Below, piece by piece: positions 29,093 to 37,793 of a stretch of DNA of 64,000 nucleotides (its first letter is position 1; the number at the start of each line of letters is the position of its first letter). The position numbers were made by a program, and so were the translations under genes. Origin of the DNA: Oceanisphaera psychrotolerans (lineage in GTDB: Bacteria > Pseudomonadota > Gammaproteobacteria > Enterobacterales > Aeromonadaceae); NCBI RefSeq assembly GCF_001870485.1, contig NZ_MDKE01000011.1:1-64000 (forward strand). The letters are read 5' to 3'. The notes beneath the pieces are model-generated. The model did no database searches, had not been told where the DNA came from, and saw only the letters and a program-made list of their open reading frames with translations.

Positions 29093-30237
29093 CAGGCCTC
29101 CTGTTGTGTTTGGCTCAGGGGAGTACGCAGCAGCCAGAATACCGGCACCACGGCCACCGCCATCAGCCAGAATGTCTGCCCGCCCAGCACCGGATACAAC
29201 TGGCCGGACAGCACCAGCAGCAAGGCCACCATCAACCCCATCGCAAAGGCCGCATACAGCGCCTGGGCGCCAAACACCGCGGCACCGTCCAGATCCCGGC
29301 TGATATAACGCATGGCCCCCAGATGACTCAGACAAAAACTGCCCGCATGCAGCAATTGGGACAGCATCAGCCATCCCAGCTCGGTAGTGGTGCCCATCAG
29401 TCCCCAGCGCAACAGGGCACAACCGGCCCCGGCCAGCAGCAGATCACGGGCACTGCAGCGGTCAAACCACCGTTTGTTCATGGCCAGCACCACTATTTCT
29501 GCCAGTACCCCCAGCCCCCACAAATAGCCAATCGCCGTGGTGCTGTAACCCTGTTGCTGCCAGTAAAGGGCACTGAAACCATAATAAAAGGCATGGCTGC
29601 CCTGCAACAACCCCACAATAACCAGAAAACGCCGCATACCGGGCCGGCGCCACACCGTCATGATGGCATCGCCCTGCCTGCTCAGATGGTTGTCGGCCGG
29701 GGCCGGATTCATGGGCAGGTAACTCAACACCAGCAACAGGGCGAGCGACAACACCATGGTATGCAACACCCACTGGGGCCCCAGGCTGCCACTCAGGCTG
29801 CCCACCACGATATTGGCCGCAATAAAGGCCAGCGAGCCCCAGAGTCTGGCCTTGCCGTAATCCAGGTGCACCTGCACGATCAGGCGACTGGCAATGGCCT
29901 CGGCCACCGGCATCAGCGTCGGGTAAATCAGGCTGACCACCACCATCAGCAGCAACAGGGCCTGACTCGACTGGCCGCCGTAGAAGCAGACAAACCCCAG
30001 CAGACTCAACAGACTCAGCCAGCGCACCGCCGGCAACAACTGGCCGGCGGTGCGGATCCGGCTCATGATGGCCAGATTGCCGACGCAGCGAACGGCCATA
30101 CTCAGCCCGAGCAATACCCCGATGAAACCGGCGTCGGCACCGACATGGCTGAGCCACAGAGCCCAGAAAGGCAAAAAGATGCCGTAGCCGAAATAAAAAA
30201 TGGCAAAGAATAATGAAAGCCAGAATACAGGCGCCAT
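29092..30237 (-). CDS. MFS transporter, HcaT/phenylpropionate-permease type
   Basis: The product is 381 residues with 12 predicted membrane segments. The N-terminus (MAPVFWLSLFFAIFYFGYGI, FLPFWALWLSHVGADAGFIG) and the central SRLIVQVHLDYGKARLWGSLAF match the HcaT-like branch of the major facilitator superfamily. The true substrate is unknown; aromatic acid uptake is only a family precedent. Its stop overlaps the start of the CrbS-like kinase by one base (TGATG), so the two are co-translated, which suggests that the kinase and transporter respond to related nutrients. Confidence 0.75.
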   Translation of the reverse strand: MAPVFWLSLFFAIFYFGYGIFLPFWALWLSHVGADAGFIGVLLGLSMAVRCVGNLAIMSRIRTAGQLLPAVRWLSLLSLLGFVCFYGGQSSQALLLLMVVVSLIYPTLMPVAEAIASRLIVQVHLDYGKARLWGSLAFIAANIVVGSLSGSLGPQWVLHTMVLSLALLLVLSYLPMNPAPADNHLSRQGDAIMTVWRRPGMRRFLVIVGLLQGSHAFYYGFSALYWQQQGYSTTAIGYLWGLGVLAEIVVLAMNKRWFDRCSARDLLLAGAGCALLRWGLMGTTTELGWLMLSQLLHAGSFCLSHLGAMRYISRDLDGAAVFGAQALYAAFAMGLMVALLLVLSGQLYPVLGGQTFWLMAVAVVPVFWLLRTPLSQTQQEA

Positions 30238-30326
30238 GATTGCGACAGGGTGTTATGGAATAATGCGACCATGATAATAACTTTATGGCTTAATTGCTGT
30301 GCTCTTCATTACGCCAAGGTGGTTTC

Positions 30327-31229
30327 ATGCGTGTATTCGTGCTCTGTATCCTGTTATTACTCGGCGGTTGCCAGGCCGACGCCCGCCCGCCGGCCACCCT
30401 GTTCGATTATCAGCTGTCCGATCCGTCCGGGCAGCCGCTGCCGCTTGACCAGGCCGCTCACCAACTGGCCAGTGCCGATGTCATCATGGTGGGCGAGCTG
30501 CACGGCCATCAGGGTATTCACCGTTTTCAGGCCGAGTTGCTGGCCCGGCTGCTGAGCCAGCCTCGCCCGCTGGCACTGGCCATGGAGCAATTCAGCCGGG
30601 ACCGTCAGGATACGGTGGATGCCTATCTGGCAGGAAAACTGGGCGAAGTCGCCTTTATCGAACAGAGCCACGCCTGGCCCGGCTATCGCAGCGATTATCG
30701 GCCGCTGCTCGAGCTTGCCCGTCACACCCACAGCCCGGTGCTGGCGGCCAATGCCCCGCGCCATATCGTGCGCTGCATCGGCCGGGAAGGCCCCGGCTAT
30801 CTGGCGCGCCTGCCTGCCGACCAGCGTGCCTGGGTGGCCGAACACCTGACCCTGGCCGAGGACGCCTACAAGTCGCGCTTCATGGCGACCCGCTACCACG
30901 GCCAGGCCCCCACCGAGTTCCAGTTTGCCGCCCAGACCAGCTGGGACGACACCATGGCCGAAAGCGTCGACCGTTATTTGCGGCGTCACCCCGGCCACCG
31001 AGTCATGTTGACCCTGGGCCGTTTTCATATCGCCGACGGTCTGGGCACCGCCCAGCGACTGCAACTACGGGCCCCCGGACTGAAGGTGGCCCTCATCTAT
31101 CCGGTCACAGCGGATGAGGCGGCTCCCTCGCCGCCGTTGTGGTCGCTGAGGGTCCCGCCGCTGCCCTCCGCCCGCCTGGACCACGAACCCTTGCCCCCCG
31201 TGACGTCCGGCCATCCCGACTGCGGATAA
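30327..31229 (+). CDS. ChaN-family lipoprotein
   Basis: The product is about 300 residues. The signal peptide MRVFVLCILLLLGGC ends in a lipobox. It continues with ADVIMVGELHGHQGIHRFQA, the ChaN signature (VGE.H), and VMLTLGRFHIADGLG near the C-terminus. ChaN proteins (DUF399) bind haem as dimers and have been linked to iron uptake. The ATG at 30327 is chosen over an upstream in-frame ATG because it starts the signal peptide. It is divergent from the MFS gene. Confidence 0.8.
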   Translation: MRVFVLCILLLLGGCQADARPPATLFDYQLSDPSGQPLPLDQAAHQLASADVIMVGELHGHQGIHRFQAELLARLLSQPRPLALAMEQFSRDRQDTVDAYLAGKLGEVAFIEQSHAWPGYRSDYRPLLELARHTHSPVLAANAPRHIVRCIGREGPGYLARLPADQRAWVAEHLTLAEDAYKSRFMATRYHGQAPTEFQFAAQTSWDDTMAESVDRYLRRHPGHRVMLTLGRFHIADGLGTAQRLQLRAPGLKVALIYPVTADEAAPSPPLWSLRVPPLPSARLDHEPLPPVTSGHPDCG

Positions 31230-31321
31230 CCCGGTGTTCATGAACCAGGCGGCGGTAAATTCACTTTATCTCACGACCCGAATCGGGCACATTGCCACCA
31301 TGTCTACCGGGGGAGCCTCCA

Positions 31322-31654
31322 TTGAACGCATACCTGTTACTGATCATGGCCATCGCCGCCGAGGTCATCGCCACCACGGCACTCAAGGCATCGGCGGGGT
31401 TCAGCCGCCTCGGGCCCAGCCTGCTGGTGGTGGCCGGTTATGGCACCGCCTTCTGGCTGCTGGGGCTGGTGATGAACACGGTGCCGGTGGGCATTGCCTA
31501 CGCCATCTGGTCCGGCGCCGGCATCGTGCTGGTCACCCTGCTGGCGGTGCTGTTTTACCGGCAGATCCCGGACTTGCCGGCATTGATCGGCATGGGACTG
31601 ATCATCGCCGGCGTGGCGGTGATCCAGTTGTGGTCGAAAATCGGCGCTCACTGA
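31322..31654 (+). CDS. Small multidrug resistance (SMR/EmrE-like) transporter
   Basis: The product is 110 residues, exactly EmrE length, with four membrane helices. The essential Glu is in LIMAIAAEVIATTALKASAG (EmrE Glu14 position). GIAYAIWSGAGIVLVTLLAV is the conserved TM3-4 signature. The start is a TTG at 31322 with GGGGGAG upstream. An ATG further upstream would add ten polar residues absent from the family. It likely exports cationic compounds or guanidinium-type metabolites as a homodimer. Confidence 0.88.
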   Translation: MNAYLLLIMAIAAEVIATTALKASAGFSRLGPSLLVVAGYGTAFWLLGLVMNTVPVGIAYAIWSGAGIVLVTLLAVLFYRQIPDLPALIGMGLIIAGVAVIQLWSKIGAH

Positions 31655-31670
31655 CGAGAGAGAGAACGAT

Positions 31671-32402
31671 ATGATCTTGTGCGGACACAGAGGCGTGGCC
31701 AGCCTGGCCCCGGAAAATACTCTGGCGGGGCTGGAACAGGCGCATGAACTGGGATTGGGCTGGGTCGAAATCGACGTGCAGCTCACCAGAGACGAGAAAG
31801 CCGTGGTTGCCCACGACGAAAAGGTCAATCGCTGCACCGACGGCAAGGGCAAGCTGCGCAACTACGACTGGGACGAACTGCGCCGGCTGGATGCGGGCAG
31901 CTGGTTCGATCCCGCCTTCAAACAGGAACATATCCCCCGGCTACGGGACTACCTGGCTCGTGCCCAGTCGCTGGGTATCAAGGTCAATGTCGAGCTCAAG
32001 GTCTATGCAAAAGACGATGCCGGCCAGCTGTGCCGCAAGGTCAGCCAGTTGATCGACAAGCATGACTTCGACCAGAAAAACATCCTGTTTTCAAGCTTCG
32101 AACCCGACTGCCTGCGCTATCTGCAGGTGCTGCAGCCGGGTATCCCCCGCGCCCTGCTGGTAGAACGCATCCCCGATGACTGGCAAGCCCAACTGCAGCT
32201 GCTGGACTGCACCAGCCTGCATTGCCACCATCAGTATCTGACCCACGATCAGGCCGATACCATCAAGGGGTCCGGTTACCGACTGCACTGCTATACGGTC
32301 AACAACCTGGAGCGGGCCGCCACCCTGAAAGACTGGGGCGTGGACATGATTTTCACCGACACGCCCCAGCATTACCTGAACGCAGGCTGGAGTCCGGGCT
32401 GA
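31671..32402 (+). CDS. Glycerophosphodiester phosphodiesterase (UgpQ-like)
   Basis: The product is 243 residues. The catalytic pieces are CGHRGVASLAPENTLAGLEQ (HRG...PENT), GWVEIDVQLTRDEKAVVAHD (metal-binding ExD and HD) and the C-terminal YTVNNLERAATLKDWGVDMI. It cleaves glycerophosphodiesters to glycerol-3-phosphate and alcohol. No signal peptide is present, so it acts in the cytoplasm like UgpQ. It lies 16 bases after the SMR gene with its own GAGAG ribosome site. Confidence 0.9.
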   Translation: MILCGHRGVASLAPENTLAGLEQAHELGLGWVEIDVQLTRDEKAVVAHDEKVNRCTDGKGKLRNYDWDELRRLDAGSWFDPAFKQEHIPRLRDYLARAQSLGIKVNVELKVYAKDDAGQLCRKVSQLIDKHDFDQKNILFSSFEPDCLRYLQVLQPGIPRALLVERIPDDWQAQLQLLDCTSLHCHHQYLTHDQADTIKGSGYRLHCYTVNNLERAATLKDWGVDMIFTDTPQHYLNAGWSPG

Positions 32403-32526
32403 GCGCCAACCCCGCCTGTGCACGCCTTTGTTATAGCCTGCTGCGCTTTTCTGTTATCATGGCGACAGTTTGCCCATCGGCAATGCCTCTCAATCGTCCG
32501 CCAGGACCTTATTTGTTCGGAGTCTC

Positions 32527-33843
32527 ATGTCTTTTGCTTCCCTCGGCCTGAACGCCCAGCTCGTTCAAGCGATTAATGAATGTGGTTACACAGAGCCGAC
32601 CCCCATCCAGACCCAGGCCATTCCGCTGGTGCTTAAGGGCGGCGATCTGCTGGCCGGCGCCCAGACCGGTACCGGCAAGACCGCCGGCTTTGGCCTGCCC
32701 ATGCTGCAGCGCCTGAGCGAAACCAAGGCTCAACCACTGGCCAATGGCCGTGCTCCGGTTCGCGCCCTGGTGCTGACCCCCACCCGCGAGCTGGCCGCCC
32801 AGGTGGAAGAAAACCTGCGCGCCTACGCCAAGCACAGCGATTTGCGCACCCTGGCCATGTTCGGTGGCGTCAGCATCAACCCGCAGATGAAGGCACTGGG
32901 CCGCAAGGTCGACATCGTGGTCGCCACTCCGGGCCGGCTGCTGGACCACGTCTCTCAACGCTCCATCGACCTGTCCCGCATCGAGATGCTGGTGCTGGAC
33001 GAAGCGGACCGCATGCTCGACATGGGCTTTATCCGCGACATTCGCCGTATCATTGCCAAGATGCCGGCCAAACGGCAGAACCTGCTGTTTTCCGCCACCT
33101 TCTCCAACGAGATCAAGCAGCTGGCCGAAGACCTGCTCAACGAGCCGGAACACATCGAAGTGGCTACCCGCAACGCCACCGCCGATACCATTGCCCAGCG
33201 TTTTTACGGCGTGGACAAGAACCGCAAGCGCGCCCTGCTCAGCTACCTGATTGGCCACAACAACTGGCAACAGGTGCTGGTGTTCACCCGCACCAAGCAC
33301 GGCGCCAACCGCCTGGCGATGCAGCTCGACAAAGACGGCCTGCCGGCCATGGCCATTCATGGCGACAAGAGCCAGGGTGCCCGTACCCGTGCCCTGAGTC
33401 AGTTCAAGGAAGGCAAGCTGCGCGTACTGGTGGCCACCGATATCGCCGCCCGTGGCATCGACATCAGCGAGCTGCCCCATGTGGTCAACTACGAGCTGCC
33501 TCATGTGGCCGAAGACTACGTACACCGTATCGGCCGTACCGGTCGTGCCGGTATTAAAGGCGAAGCCCTGTCGCTGGTGTGCTTTGAAGAAAAGCCGCTG
33601 CTCAAGGCCATCGAAAAGCTGATCAAGCAAAGCGCCGAGCTGGAAATTCTGCCCGGTTACGAGCCGTTGCCAGACAGCCAGCAGCCGCCCATAGAAAAAC
33701 CCGGCGCCAACAACCGTGGCCGTGGTAATGGCGGCAGAGGCAACGGCGGCGGTCGCGGCCAGAACCCGCGCAACGCCAACAACAAGGCACCGCGCAGCAA
33801 CAGGCCGAACCAGCCTCAGCGCCATGGCCGCCACGACGACTAA
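32527..33843 (+). CDS. rhlE: DEAD-box RNA helicase RhlE
   Basis: The product is 438 residues. It begins with the Q-motif region ([30 protein letters not shown]). It has Walker [24 protein letters not shown] (DEAD), [10 protein letters not shown], and motifs V-VI in [15 protein letters not shown] and [10 protein letters not shown]. The tail after residue 390 is Gly/Arg/Asn-rich ([15 protein letters not shown]), typical of RhlE. It unwinds RNA in ribosome assembly and RNA decay. The ATG at 32527 is preferred to an in-frame ATG at 32470, which precedes the Q-motif by too much. Confidence 0.93.
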   Translation: MSFASLGLNAQLVQAINECGYTEPTPIQTQAIPLVLKGGDLLAGAQTGTGKTAGFGLPMLQRLSETKAQPLANGRAPVRALVLTPTRELAAQVEENLRAYAKHSDLRTLAMFGGVSINPQMKALGRKVDIVVATPGRLLDHVSQRSIDLSRIEMLVLDEADRMLDMGFIRDIRRIIAKMPAKRQNLLFSATFSNEIKQLAEDLLNEPEHIEVATRNATADTIAQRFYGVDKNRKRALLSYLIGHNNWQQVLVFTRTKHGANRLAMQLDKDGLPAMAIHGDKSQGARTRALSQFKEGKLRVLVATDIAARGIDISELPHVVNYELPHVAEDYVHRIGRTGRAGIKGEALSLVCFEEKPLLKAIEKLIKQSAELEILPGYEPLPDSQQPPIEKPGANNRGRGNGGRGNGGGRGQNPRNANNKAPRSNRPNQPQRHGRHDD

Positions 33844-33847
33844 CACC

Positions 33848-33872
33848 AAACCCCGGCATTCGCGGGGTTTTT
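33848..33872 (+). terminator. Terminator after rhlE
   Basis: AAACCCCG, loop GCATTCG, CGGGGTTT, then further Ts. It sits five bases after the rhlE stop and just before the convergent benE stop. Confidence 0.8.
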
Positions 33873-33874
33873 CT

Positions 33875-35035
33875 TTAGGGCTGGTGGCGCCGGTTCAGCC
33901 AGTGCACGCCGCCACCGATCACCAGGCCCCAGAAGGCACTGCCGATACCGAACAGCGCCACGCCCGAGGCGGTGATCATGAAGGTCAGCAGCGCCGCGTC
34001 CCGCTCCTGCTCATCTGCCATCGCCACCGTCAGGCTGTTGCCGATGGTACCAAGCAGGGCCAGGCCGGCGATGGCCATCACCAGCTCTGTCGGCAAGGCG
34101 CTGAACAGCCCGACCACGGTGGCACCAAACAACCCCATCAACAGATAACAGCCCCCGGCCCACACCGCCGCCTTGTAACGCTGACCCGGACTGGCGTCGA
34201 CTTCCTTGCCCATGCAGATGGCCGCACTGATCGCCGCCAGGTTAAGGGCGAAACCGCCGAAGGGCGCCAACAACAGGCCAGCCATCCCGGTCCAGCCAAT
34301 CAGCGGCGACGCCGGAGTGTGATAGCCATGGGCCCGCAACACGGCGATGCCCGGCACGTTTTGCGAGGCCATGGTCACCATGAACAGCGGAAGTCCGATA
34401 CCGAGCAGGCTGGCGAGAGAAAAACTCGGCGTCATCAGTACCGGCCGGGCCAGCTGCCATTCGAAGTCATCAAAGCGCAGCAAACCGCCAGCGCCAGCCA
34501 CCGCCAGCCCGACCAGCAGGCTAAGCGGAATAACATAGCGGGGCAGACGCCGACGCAGGGCCAGATAGGTCAGCACCATGGCCCCCACCAGCCAGGGCTG
34601 GGTCTGTGCCGAGGCAAACAACCCCAGGCCAAAATTCAGCAGAACCCCCGCCAGCATGGCCGCCGCCAGTCCCGCCGGCATCAGTCGCATGATGTGATCG
34701 AACCAGCCGGTCATCCCGCACAACAGGATCAACGCCGAACTGAACAGAAAGACGCCGATGGCCTCGCTCATCGGCACCCCGGCCAGGGCGGTCACCAGCA
34801 GCGCCGCGCCCGGCGTGGACCAGGCGGTGAGTATCGGTTCCCGGTAACGCAGGGAAAACCAGATACTGGTGATCCCCGCCCCCAGACCCAGCGCCCACAT
34901 CCAGGAGCCAATCTCGGCCTGGCTGGCCCCGGCGGCCGCCGCCGCCTGAAAGATAATCGCCGCCGAACTGGTATAGCCGACCAGCACGGCGATAAATCCG
35001 GCCGAAAAATGGGAAAGACTGATGACCGCACGCAT
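33875..35035 (-). CDS. BenE-family benzoate/H+ symporter-like permease
   Basis: The product is 386 residues with about 12 hydrophobic segments. LSHFSAGFIAVLVGYTSSAA at the N-terminus and SQNVPGIAVLRAHGYHTPAS in the middle are the conserved BenE/YdcO signatures. Benzoate transport is known for BenE; E. coli YdcO has no proven substrate. No benzoate catabolic genes occur here. The gene is divergent from an XRE-cupin regulator with a paired operator between them. This is the same arrangement as E. coli ydcN/ydcO. Confidence 0.85.
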   Translation of the reverse strand: MRAVISLSHFSAGFIAVLVGYTSSAAIIFQAAAAAGASQAEIGSWMWALGLGAGITSIWFSLRYREPILTAWSTPGAALLVTALAGVPMSEAIGVFLFSSALILLCGMTGWFDHIMRLMPAGLAAAMLAGVLLNFGLGLFASAQTQPWLVGAMVLTYLALRRRLPRYVIPLSLLVGLAVAGAGGLLRFDDFEWQLARPVLMTPSFSLASLLGIGLPLFMVTMASQNVPGIAVLRAHGYHTPASPLIGWTGMAGLLLAPFGGFALNLAAISAAICMGKEVDASPGQRYKAAVWAGGCYLLMGLFGATVVGLFSALPTELVMAIAGLALLGTIGNSLTVAMADEQERDAALLTFMITASGVALFGIGSAFWGLVIGGGVHWLNRRHQP

Positions 35036-35075
35036 ATCCGGTATCCTTGGTTAAGGAAGGTGAGCTAAGGGAGCC

Positions 35076-35091
35076 GTGCGCTATAGCGCAC
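35076..35091. promoter_or_regulatory. Perfect 16-bp palindrome, probable operator 1
   Basis: GTGCGCTATAGCGCAC is a perfect palindrome 41 bases upstream of the benE ATG. A near copy lies 43 bases to the right. The pair is the likely binding site of the divergent XRE-cupin regulator. Confidence 0.75.
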
Positions 35092-35118
35092 AACCCGAAG
35101 AGCGCCATGCTAACAAAT

Positions 35119-35134
35119 GTATGCTATAACGCAC
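35119..35134. promoter_or_regulatory. Imperfect copy of the palindrome, probable operator 2
   Basis: GTATGCTATAACGCAC differs from operator 1 at three of 16 positions. Its centre is 43 bp away, about four helical turns, so both sites face the same side of DNA. It lies 27 bases before the regulator ATG. Confidence 0.7.
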
Positions 35135-35161
35135 AACAGCAACATCAGTCAGGAAAATACC

Positions 35162-35725
35162 ATGCAGGAGCCAAATCAGTATCTTGCCACTCGTCTGCGA
35201 GCACTGCGCAAGGAGCGGGGCTGGAGCCTGGACAGATGCGCCAGTGAAACCGGGGTCAGCAAGGCCATGCTGGGGCAGATCGAACGCGGCGAGTCCAGCC
35301 CCACCATCGCCACCCTGTGGAAAATCGCCGGCGGCTTTCATACCTCGCTGTCGACCTTTCTGGAGCCGACACCCGAGCCCCACCCCGGCCCGCTCTACCG
35401 ACAGGCAGCAACGCTGCGCCAGCAACCGGCCGGTGACGGCATGCTGGTGGCGCCCCTGTTTCCCTTCGAAGGCAGGTTTGGTTTCGAGATGCTGGAGCTG
35501 ACCCTGCTGCCCGGTTACGAGCGCCGGTCCGATCCCCACGACAGCGGAGTGATCGAGCACGTCATCGTGCAGCGGGGAGCAATGGAACTGTTACTGGAAG
35601 GACAATGGCAGCCACTGGCGCCGGGAGCGGCGGTGCGCTTTCACGCCGACCAGCCCCACGGTTATCGCAACCCGGGGACCGAACCGGCGGTGTTCTATAA
35701 CCTGATCCACTATCCAGCGACATGA
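35162..35725 (+). CDS. XRE-family regulator with C-terminal cupin domain
   Basis: The product is 187 residues. The HTH spans about residues 10-65 (LATRLRALRKERGWSLDRCA, GVSKAMLGQIERGESSPTIA). A cupin follows at about 110-180 (HVIVQRGAMELLLEGQWQPL, RFHADQPHGYRNPGTEPAVF). Cupin-XRE proteins sense a small ligand and often repress a neighbouring transporter. The ATG at 35162 is chosen because MQEPNQYLATRL leads directly into the HTH. The longer frame from 35117 covers operator 2. Control of benE is inferred from the divergent layout and the shared palindromes. Confidence 0.85.
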   Translation: MQEPNQYLATRLRALRKERGWSLDRCASETGVSKAMLGQIERGESSPTIATLWKIAGGFHTSLSTFLEPTPEPHPGPLYRQAATLRQQPAGDGMLVAPLFPFEGRFGFEMLELTLLPGYERRSDPHDSGVIEHVIVQRGAMELLLEGQWQPLAPGAAVRFHADQPHGYRNPGTEPAVFYNLIHYPAT

Positions 35726-35822
35726 GCCTGCTTTTTACTGATCACGACAGGCCCTTTGTCCGATTGTTTAGACCGAGCTTAAATACACACTTAAATACAG
35801 GCTGATCGTTTACGACTCACCG

Positions 35823-36260
35823 CTATGCGGGCCGATCCTTGAGCAGTTCGGCACACAGGCGCACGAAGTCGGAAGAGGTGACGATACCGGTCAGACGCTG
35901 CTCGTCGTCCACCACCGTCAGGCAACCATGTCTGTTTTTCAGAAAAAAAGGCACCACTTCGGTGAGCGGCGCCTTGACGTCCACGCTCTCGACATCGGGA
36001 TCGATAATCTCCACCACCCGGCACTGGCGCTCGCGCCGTTCCAGCGCACTGACGCCATAGTCCGATAACAGGCTCATCACGGTGGCGATCATCCGCTTCT
36101 GGGTCAGCACGCCCAGCAGTTTGCCGGAGAGCTTGTCCACCACCGGAATATGACGGATGCTTTTTTCCCGCATCAGATCATGAGCATCTTTCAGGGTGGC
36201 GGCCTGATCCAGCGTGAGTAAATCGCGGGCCATGATATCGCCTACAGTCGTTGCAGCCAT
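35823..36260 (-). CDS. Tandem CBS-domain protein
   Basis: The product is 145 residues made almost entirely of two CBS motifs, VGDIMARDLLTLDQAATLKD...RHIPVVD and VVEIIDPDVESVDVKAPLTE...GIVTSSDFVRL. Such stand-alone pairs bind adenine nucleotides and report energy or redox state. The partner is not evident. It is monocistronic, with AAGGAC before the ATG. To its right the direct repeat CTTAAATACA occurs twice in the 97-base gap (about 35779-35800). Confidence 0.8.
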   Translation of the reverse strand: MAATTVGDIMARDLLTLDQAATLKDAHDLMREKSIRHIPVVDKLSGKLLGVLTQKRMIATVMSLLSDYGVSALERRERQCRVVEIIDPDVESVDVKAPLTEVVPFFLKNRHGCLTVVDDEQRLTGIVTSSDFVRLCAELLKDRPA

Positions 36261-36373
36261 GGGTCGTCCTTCCTTGTTTGTCCAATTAAGTCACTTAACA
36301 GTATGCATTATGTTGTGGCACAGAGTCGATCAGGTAGCAAACCAACGGCTCCCTGCCACCACAAGAACCAAAT

Positions 36374-36392
36374 GCAATTCATTATCATTAAG
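36374..36392 (-). promoter_or_regulatory. Candidate Fur box upstream of tonB
   Basis: The minus strand reads CTTAATGATAATGAATTGC, matching 13 of 19 positions of GATAATGATAATCATTATC. It lies about 85 bases upstream of tonB, where iron repression of the energy-transducing operon is expected. Confidence 0.65.
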
Positions 36393-36475
36393 AATAGCAA
36401 TAGACATCGTATTGAAAATACGTATTCTATGGCTCCAGAAACCCATCATTCTCTTTATCGTTCCGGGGATTTATC

Positions 36476-37169
36476 TTGAGTTTTCGACGCTACACCCTGT
36501 TTGCACTGGCCTCGCTTGTTCTGCACGGACTGCTGGCTCAGGCCATGGAGCGAGAAGAGCAGGTCATGTCCATGGCACCCGACTCCAACCCGGGGCCAAT
36601 CAGCGTACAGATGCTGCCGGCGGTAACCAGGTCGGAGCCGGTGGTCACCCCGGCGCCCGAGCCTGAACTCGTGCCGGAGCCGAAACCCGAGCCAAAGCCT
36701 GAACCGACACCAAAGCCGGTGCAGAAACCAAAGCCGACACCGGCACCCACGCCCACACCGAAGCCGGTCCACCAACCGGAGCCGCAACCGGTGCCCGAGC
36801 CCCGGCCCGAGCCGGAACCGACCCCCACTCCGCCGTCTCCCGCCAGTTGAGCCGAAACCGCAACCGATGGCGACCAAAGACAGTGCGCCAAAGCGCATCG
36901 AAACACCCCGCTTCAAAACCCGGCCGGCGCCCATTTCCTATCCGGCCCAGGCGCGCCGCCGGGGGCTGGAAGGCACCGTGCTGGTGGAGGTGTGGCTGGA
37001 TGAACAGGGCAAACAGACCAAACGGGTGCTGGCCCGCTCCTCCGGCACCCGACTGCTCGATAAAGCGGCCCTCAAGGCCATCGCCAAATGGCGCTTTTCC
37101 GCCTATGTGGAAAACGGCCGGGCCCTGGCTCACCGCGTTCATATTCCCATTCGTTTCAAACTGGACTAA
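36476..37169 (+). pseudogene. tonB: TonB energy transducer, one frameshift
   Basis: The first frame starts at a TTG (36476, GGGGA upstream) with a membrane anchor (FRRYTLFALASLVLHGLLAQ). It runs into a long Pro/Glu/Lys spacer that ends prematurely at 36848-36850. The +1 frame continues as PVEPKPQPMATKDSAPKR and supplies the TonB C-terminal domain (ISYPAQARRRGLEGTVLVEV, AIAKWRFSAYVENGR). One extra C in the CCC at 36839-36841 explains the break. The intact product would be about 230 residues. It is followed by exbB and exbD, which need TonB, so a sequencing insertion is likely. Confidence 0.85.
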
Positions 37170-37172
37170 ATC

Positions 37173-37793
37173 ATGTCGTTTCTGAATCAACTGCATCAAC
37201 AATTGGGCCCGATGAGCTGGCCGCTGATCCTCTGTTCGCTGATCACCCTGGCACTGTGGCTGGAACGAAGCCTGTCCCTGCTGTGGACCAGCCTGCGCGG
37301 CGAGCAGGAAAAGCGGCAACTGCGCCTGAATGGCAGCGCCTATCCGGAGGCAGACGTTGCCGCCTCCAGATCGCTGATCCTGCAAGGTTGCAGCCTGCTG
37401 GTGCGGCACCGGGCCAGTGACAAGACCACCCGGGAAGATCTCGCCTCGGTCTGGCTGCAGCAGCAGCGAGGCCGACTGCACGCCGGCCTGCGGGTGCTGA
37501 CCCTGGTGGGAGTGATAAGCCCGCTGCTGGGTCTGCTCGGCACCGTGCTGGGGCTGATAGAGATGTTCAAAAGCATAGGAGCAAGCGGCGAACCGGTGAC
37601 CCCGGCGCTGCTGGCCGATGGCCTGGGGCTGGCCATGAGCACCACCGCCGCCGGCCTGCTGATCGCCCTGCCCGCCATTGCCGGTGCCCAGCTGTTTGGA
37701 CTCTGGGCCGATCGCCTGCTCGACAGGCTGACCGACGAGCTGAACCGGTGCAATCTGCATCTGGAAGGGATCCGGCTGGAAGCTCGCTCATGA
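37173..37793 (+). CDS. exbB: ExbB-like proton-channel subunit
   Basis: The product is 206 residues of the MotA/TolQ/ExbB family. A first TM segment is near residue 15-35 (MSWPLILCSLITLALWLERS). The conserved LRVLTLVGVISPLLGLLGTV and LADGLGLAMSTTAAGLLIAL helices follow. Together with ExbD it forms the inner-membrane proton channel that drives TonB. It starts three bases after the tonB stop and overlaps exbD (ATGA). Confidence 0.92.
   Translation: MSFLNQLHQQLGPMSWPLILCSLITLALWLERSLSLLWTSLRGEQEKRQLRLNGSAYPEADVAASRSLILQGCSLLVRHRASDKTTREDLASVWLQQQRGRLHAGLRVLTLVGVISPLLGLLGTVLGLIEMFKSIGASGEPVTPALLADGLGLAMSTTAAGLLIALPAIAGAQLFGLWADRLLDRLTDELNRCNLHLEGIRLEARS

Noticed and set aside
29093-29422. N-terminal extension of the CrbS-like kinase
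   Set aside because: The extra about 110 codons are a different frame of the MFS gene and resemble no protein; the ATG at 29092 starts the first symporter helix.
36700-36840. Repeat array in tonB as a DNA repeat of interest
   Set aside because: It is the usual Pro-Glu/Pro-Lys spacer of TonB and encodes protein, so it is not a separate repeat element.
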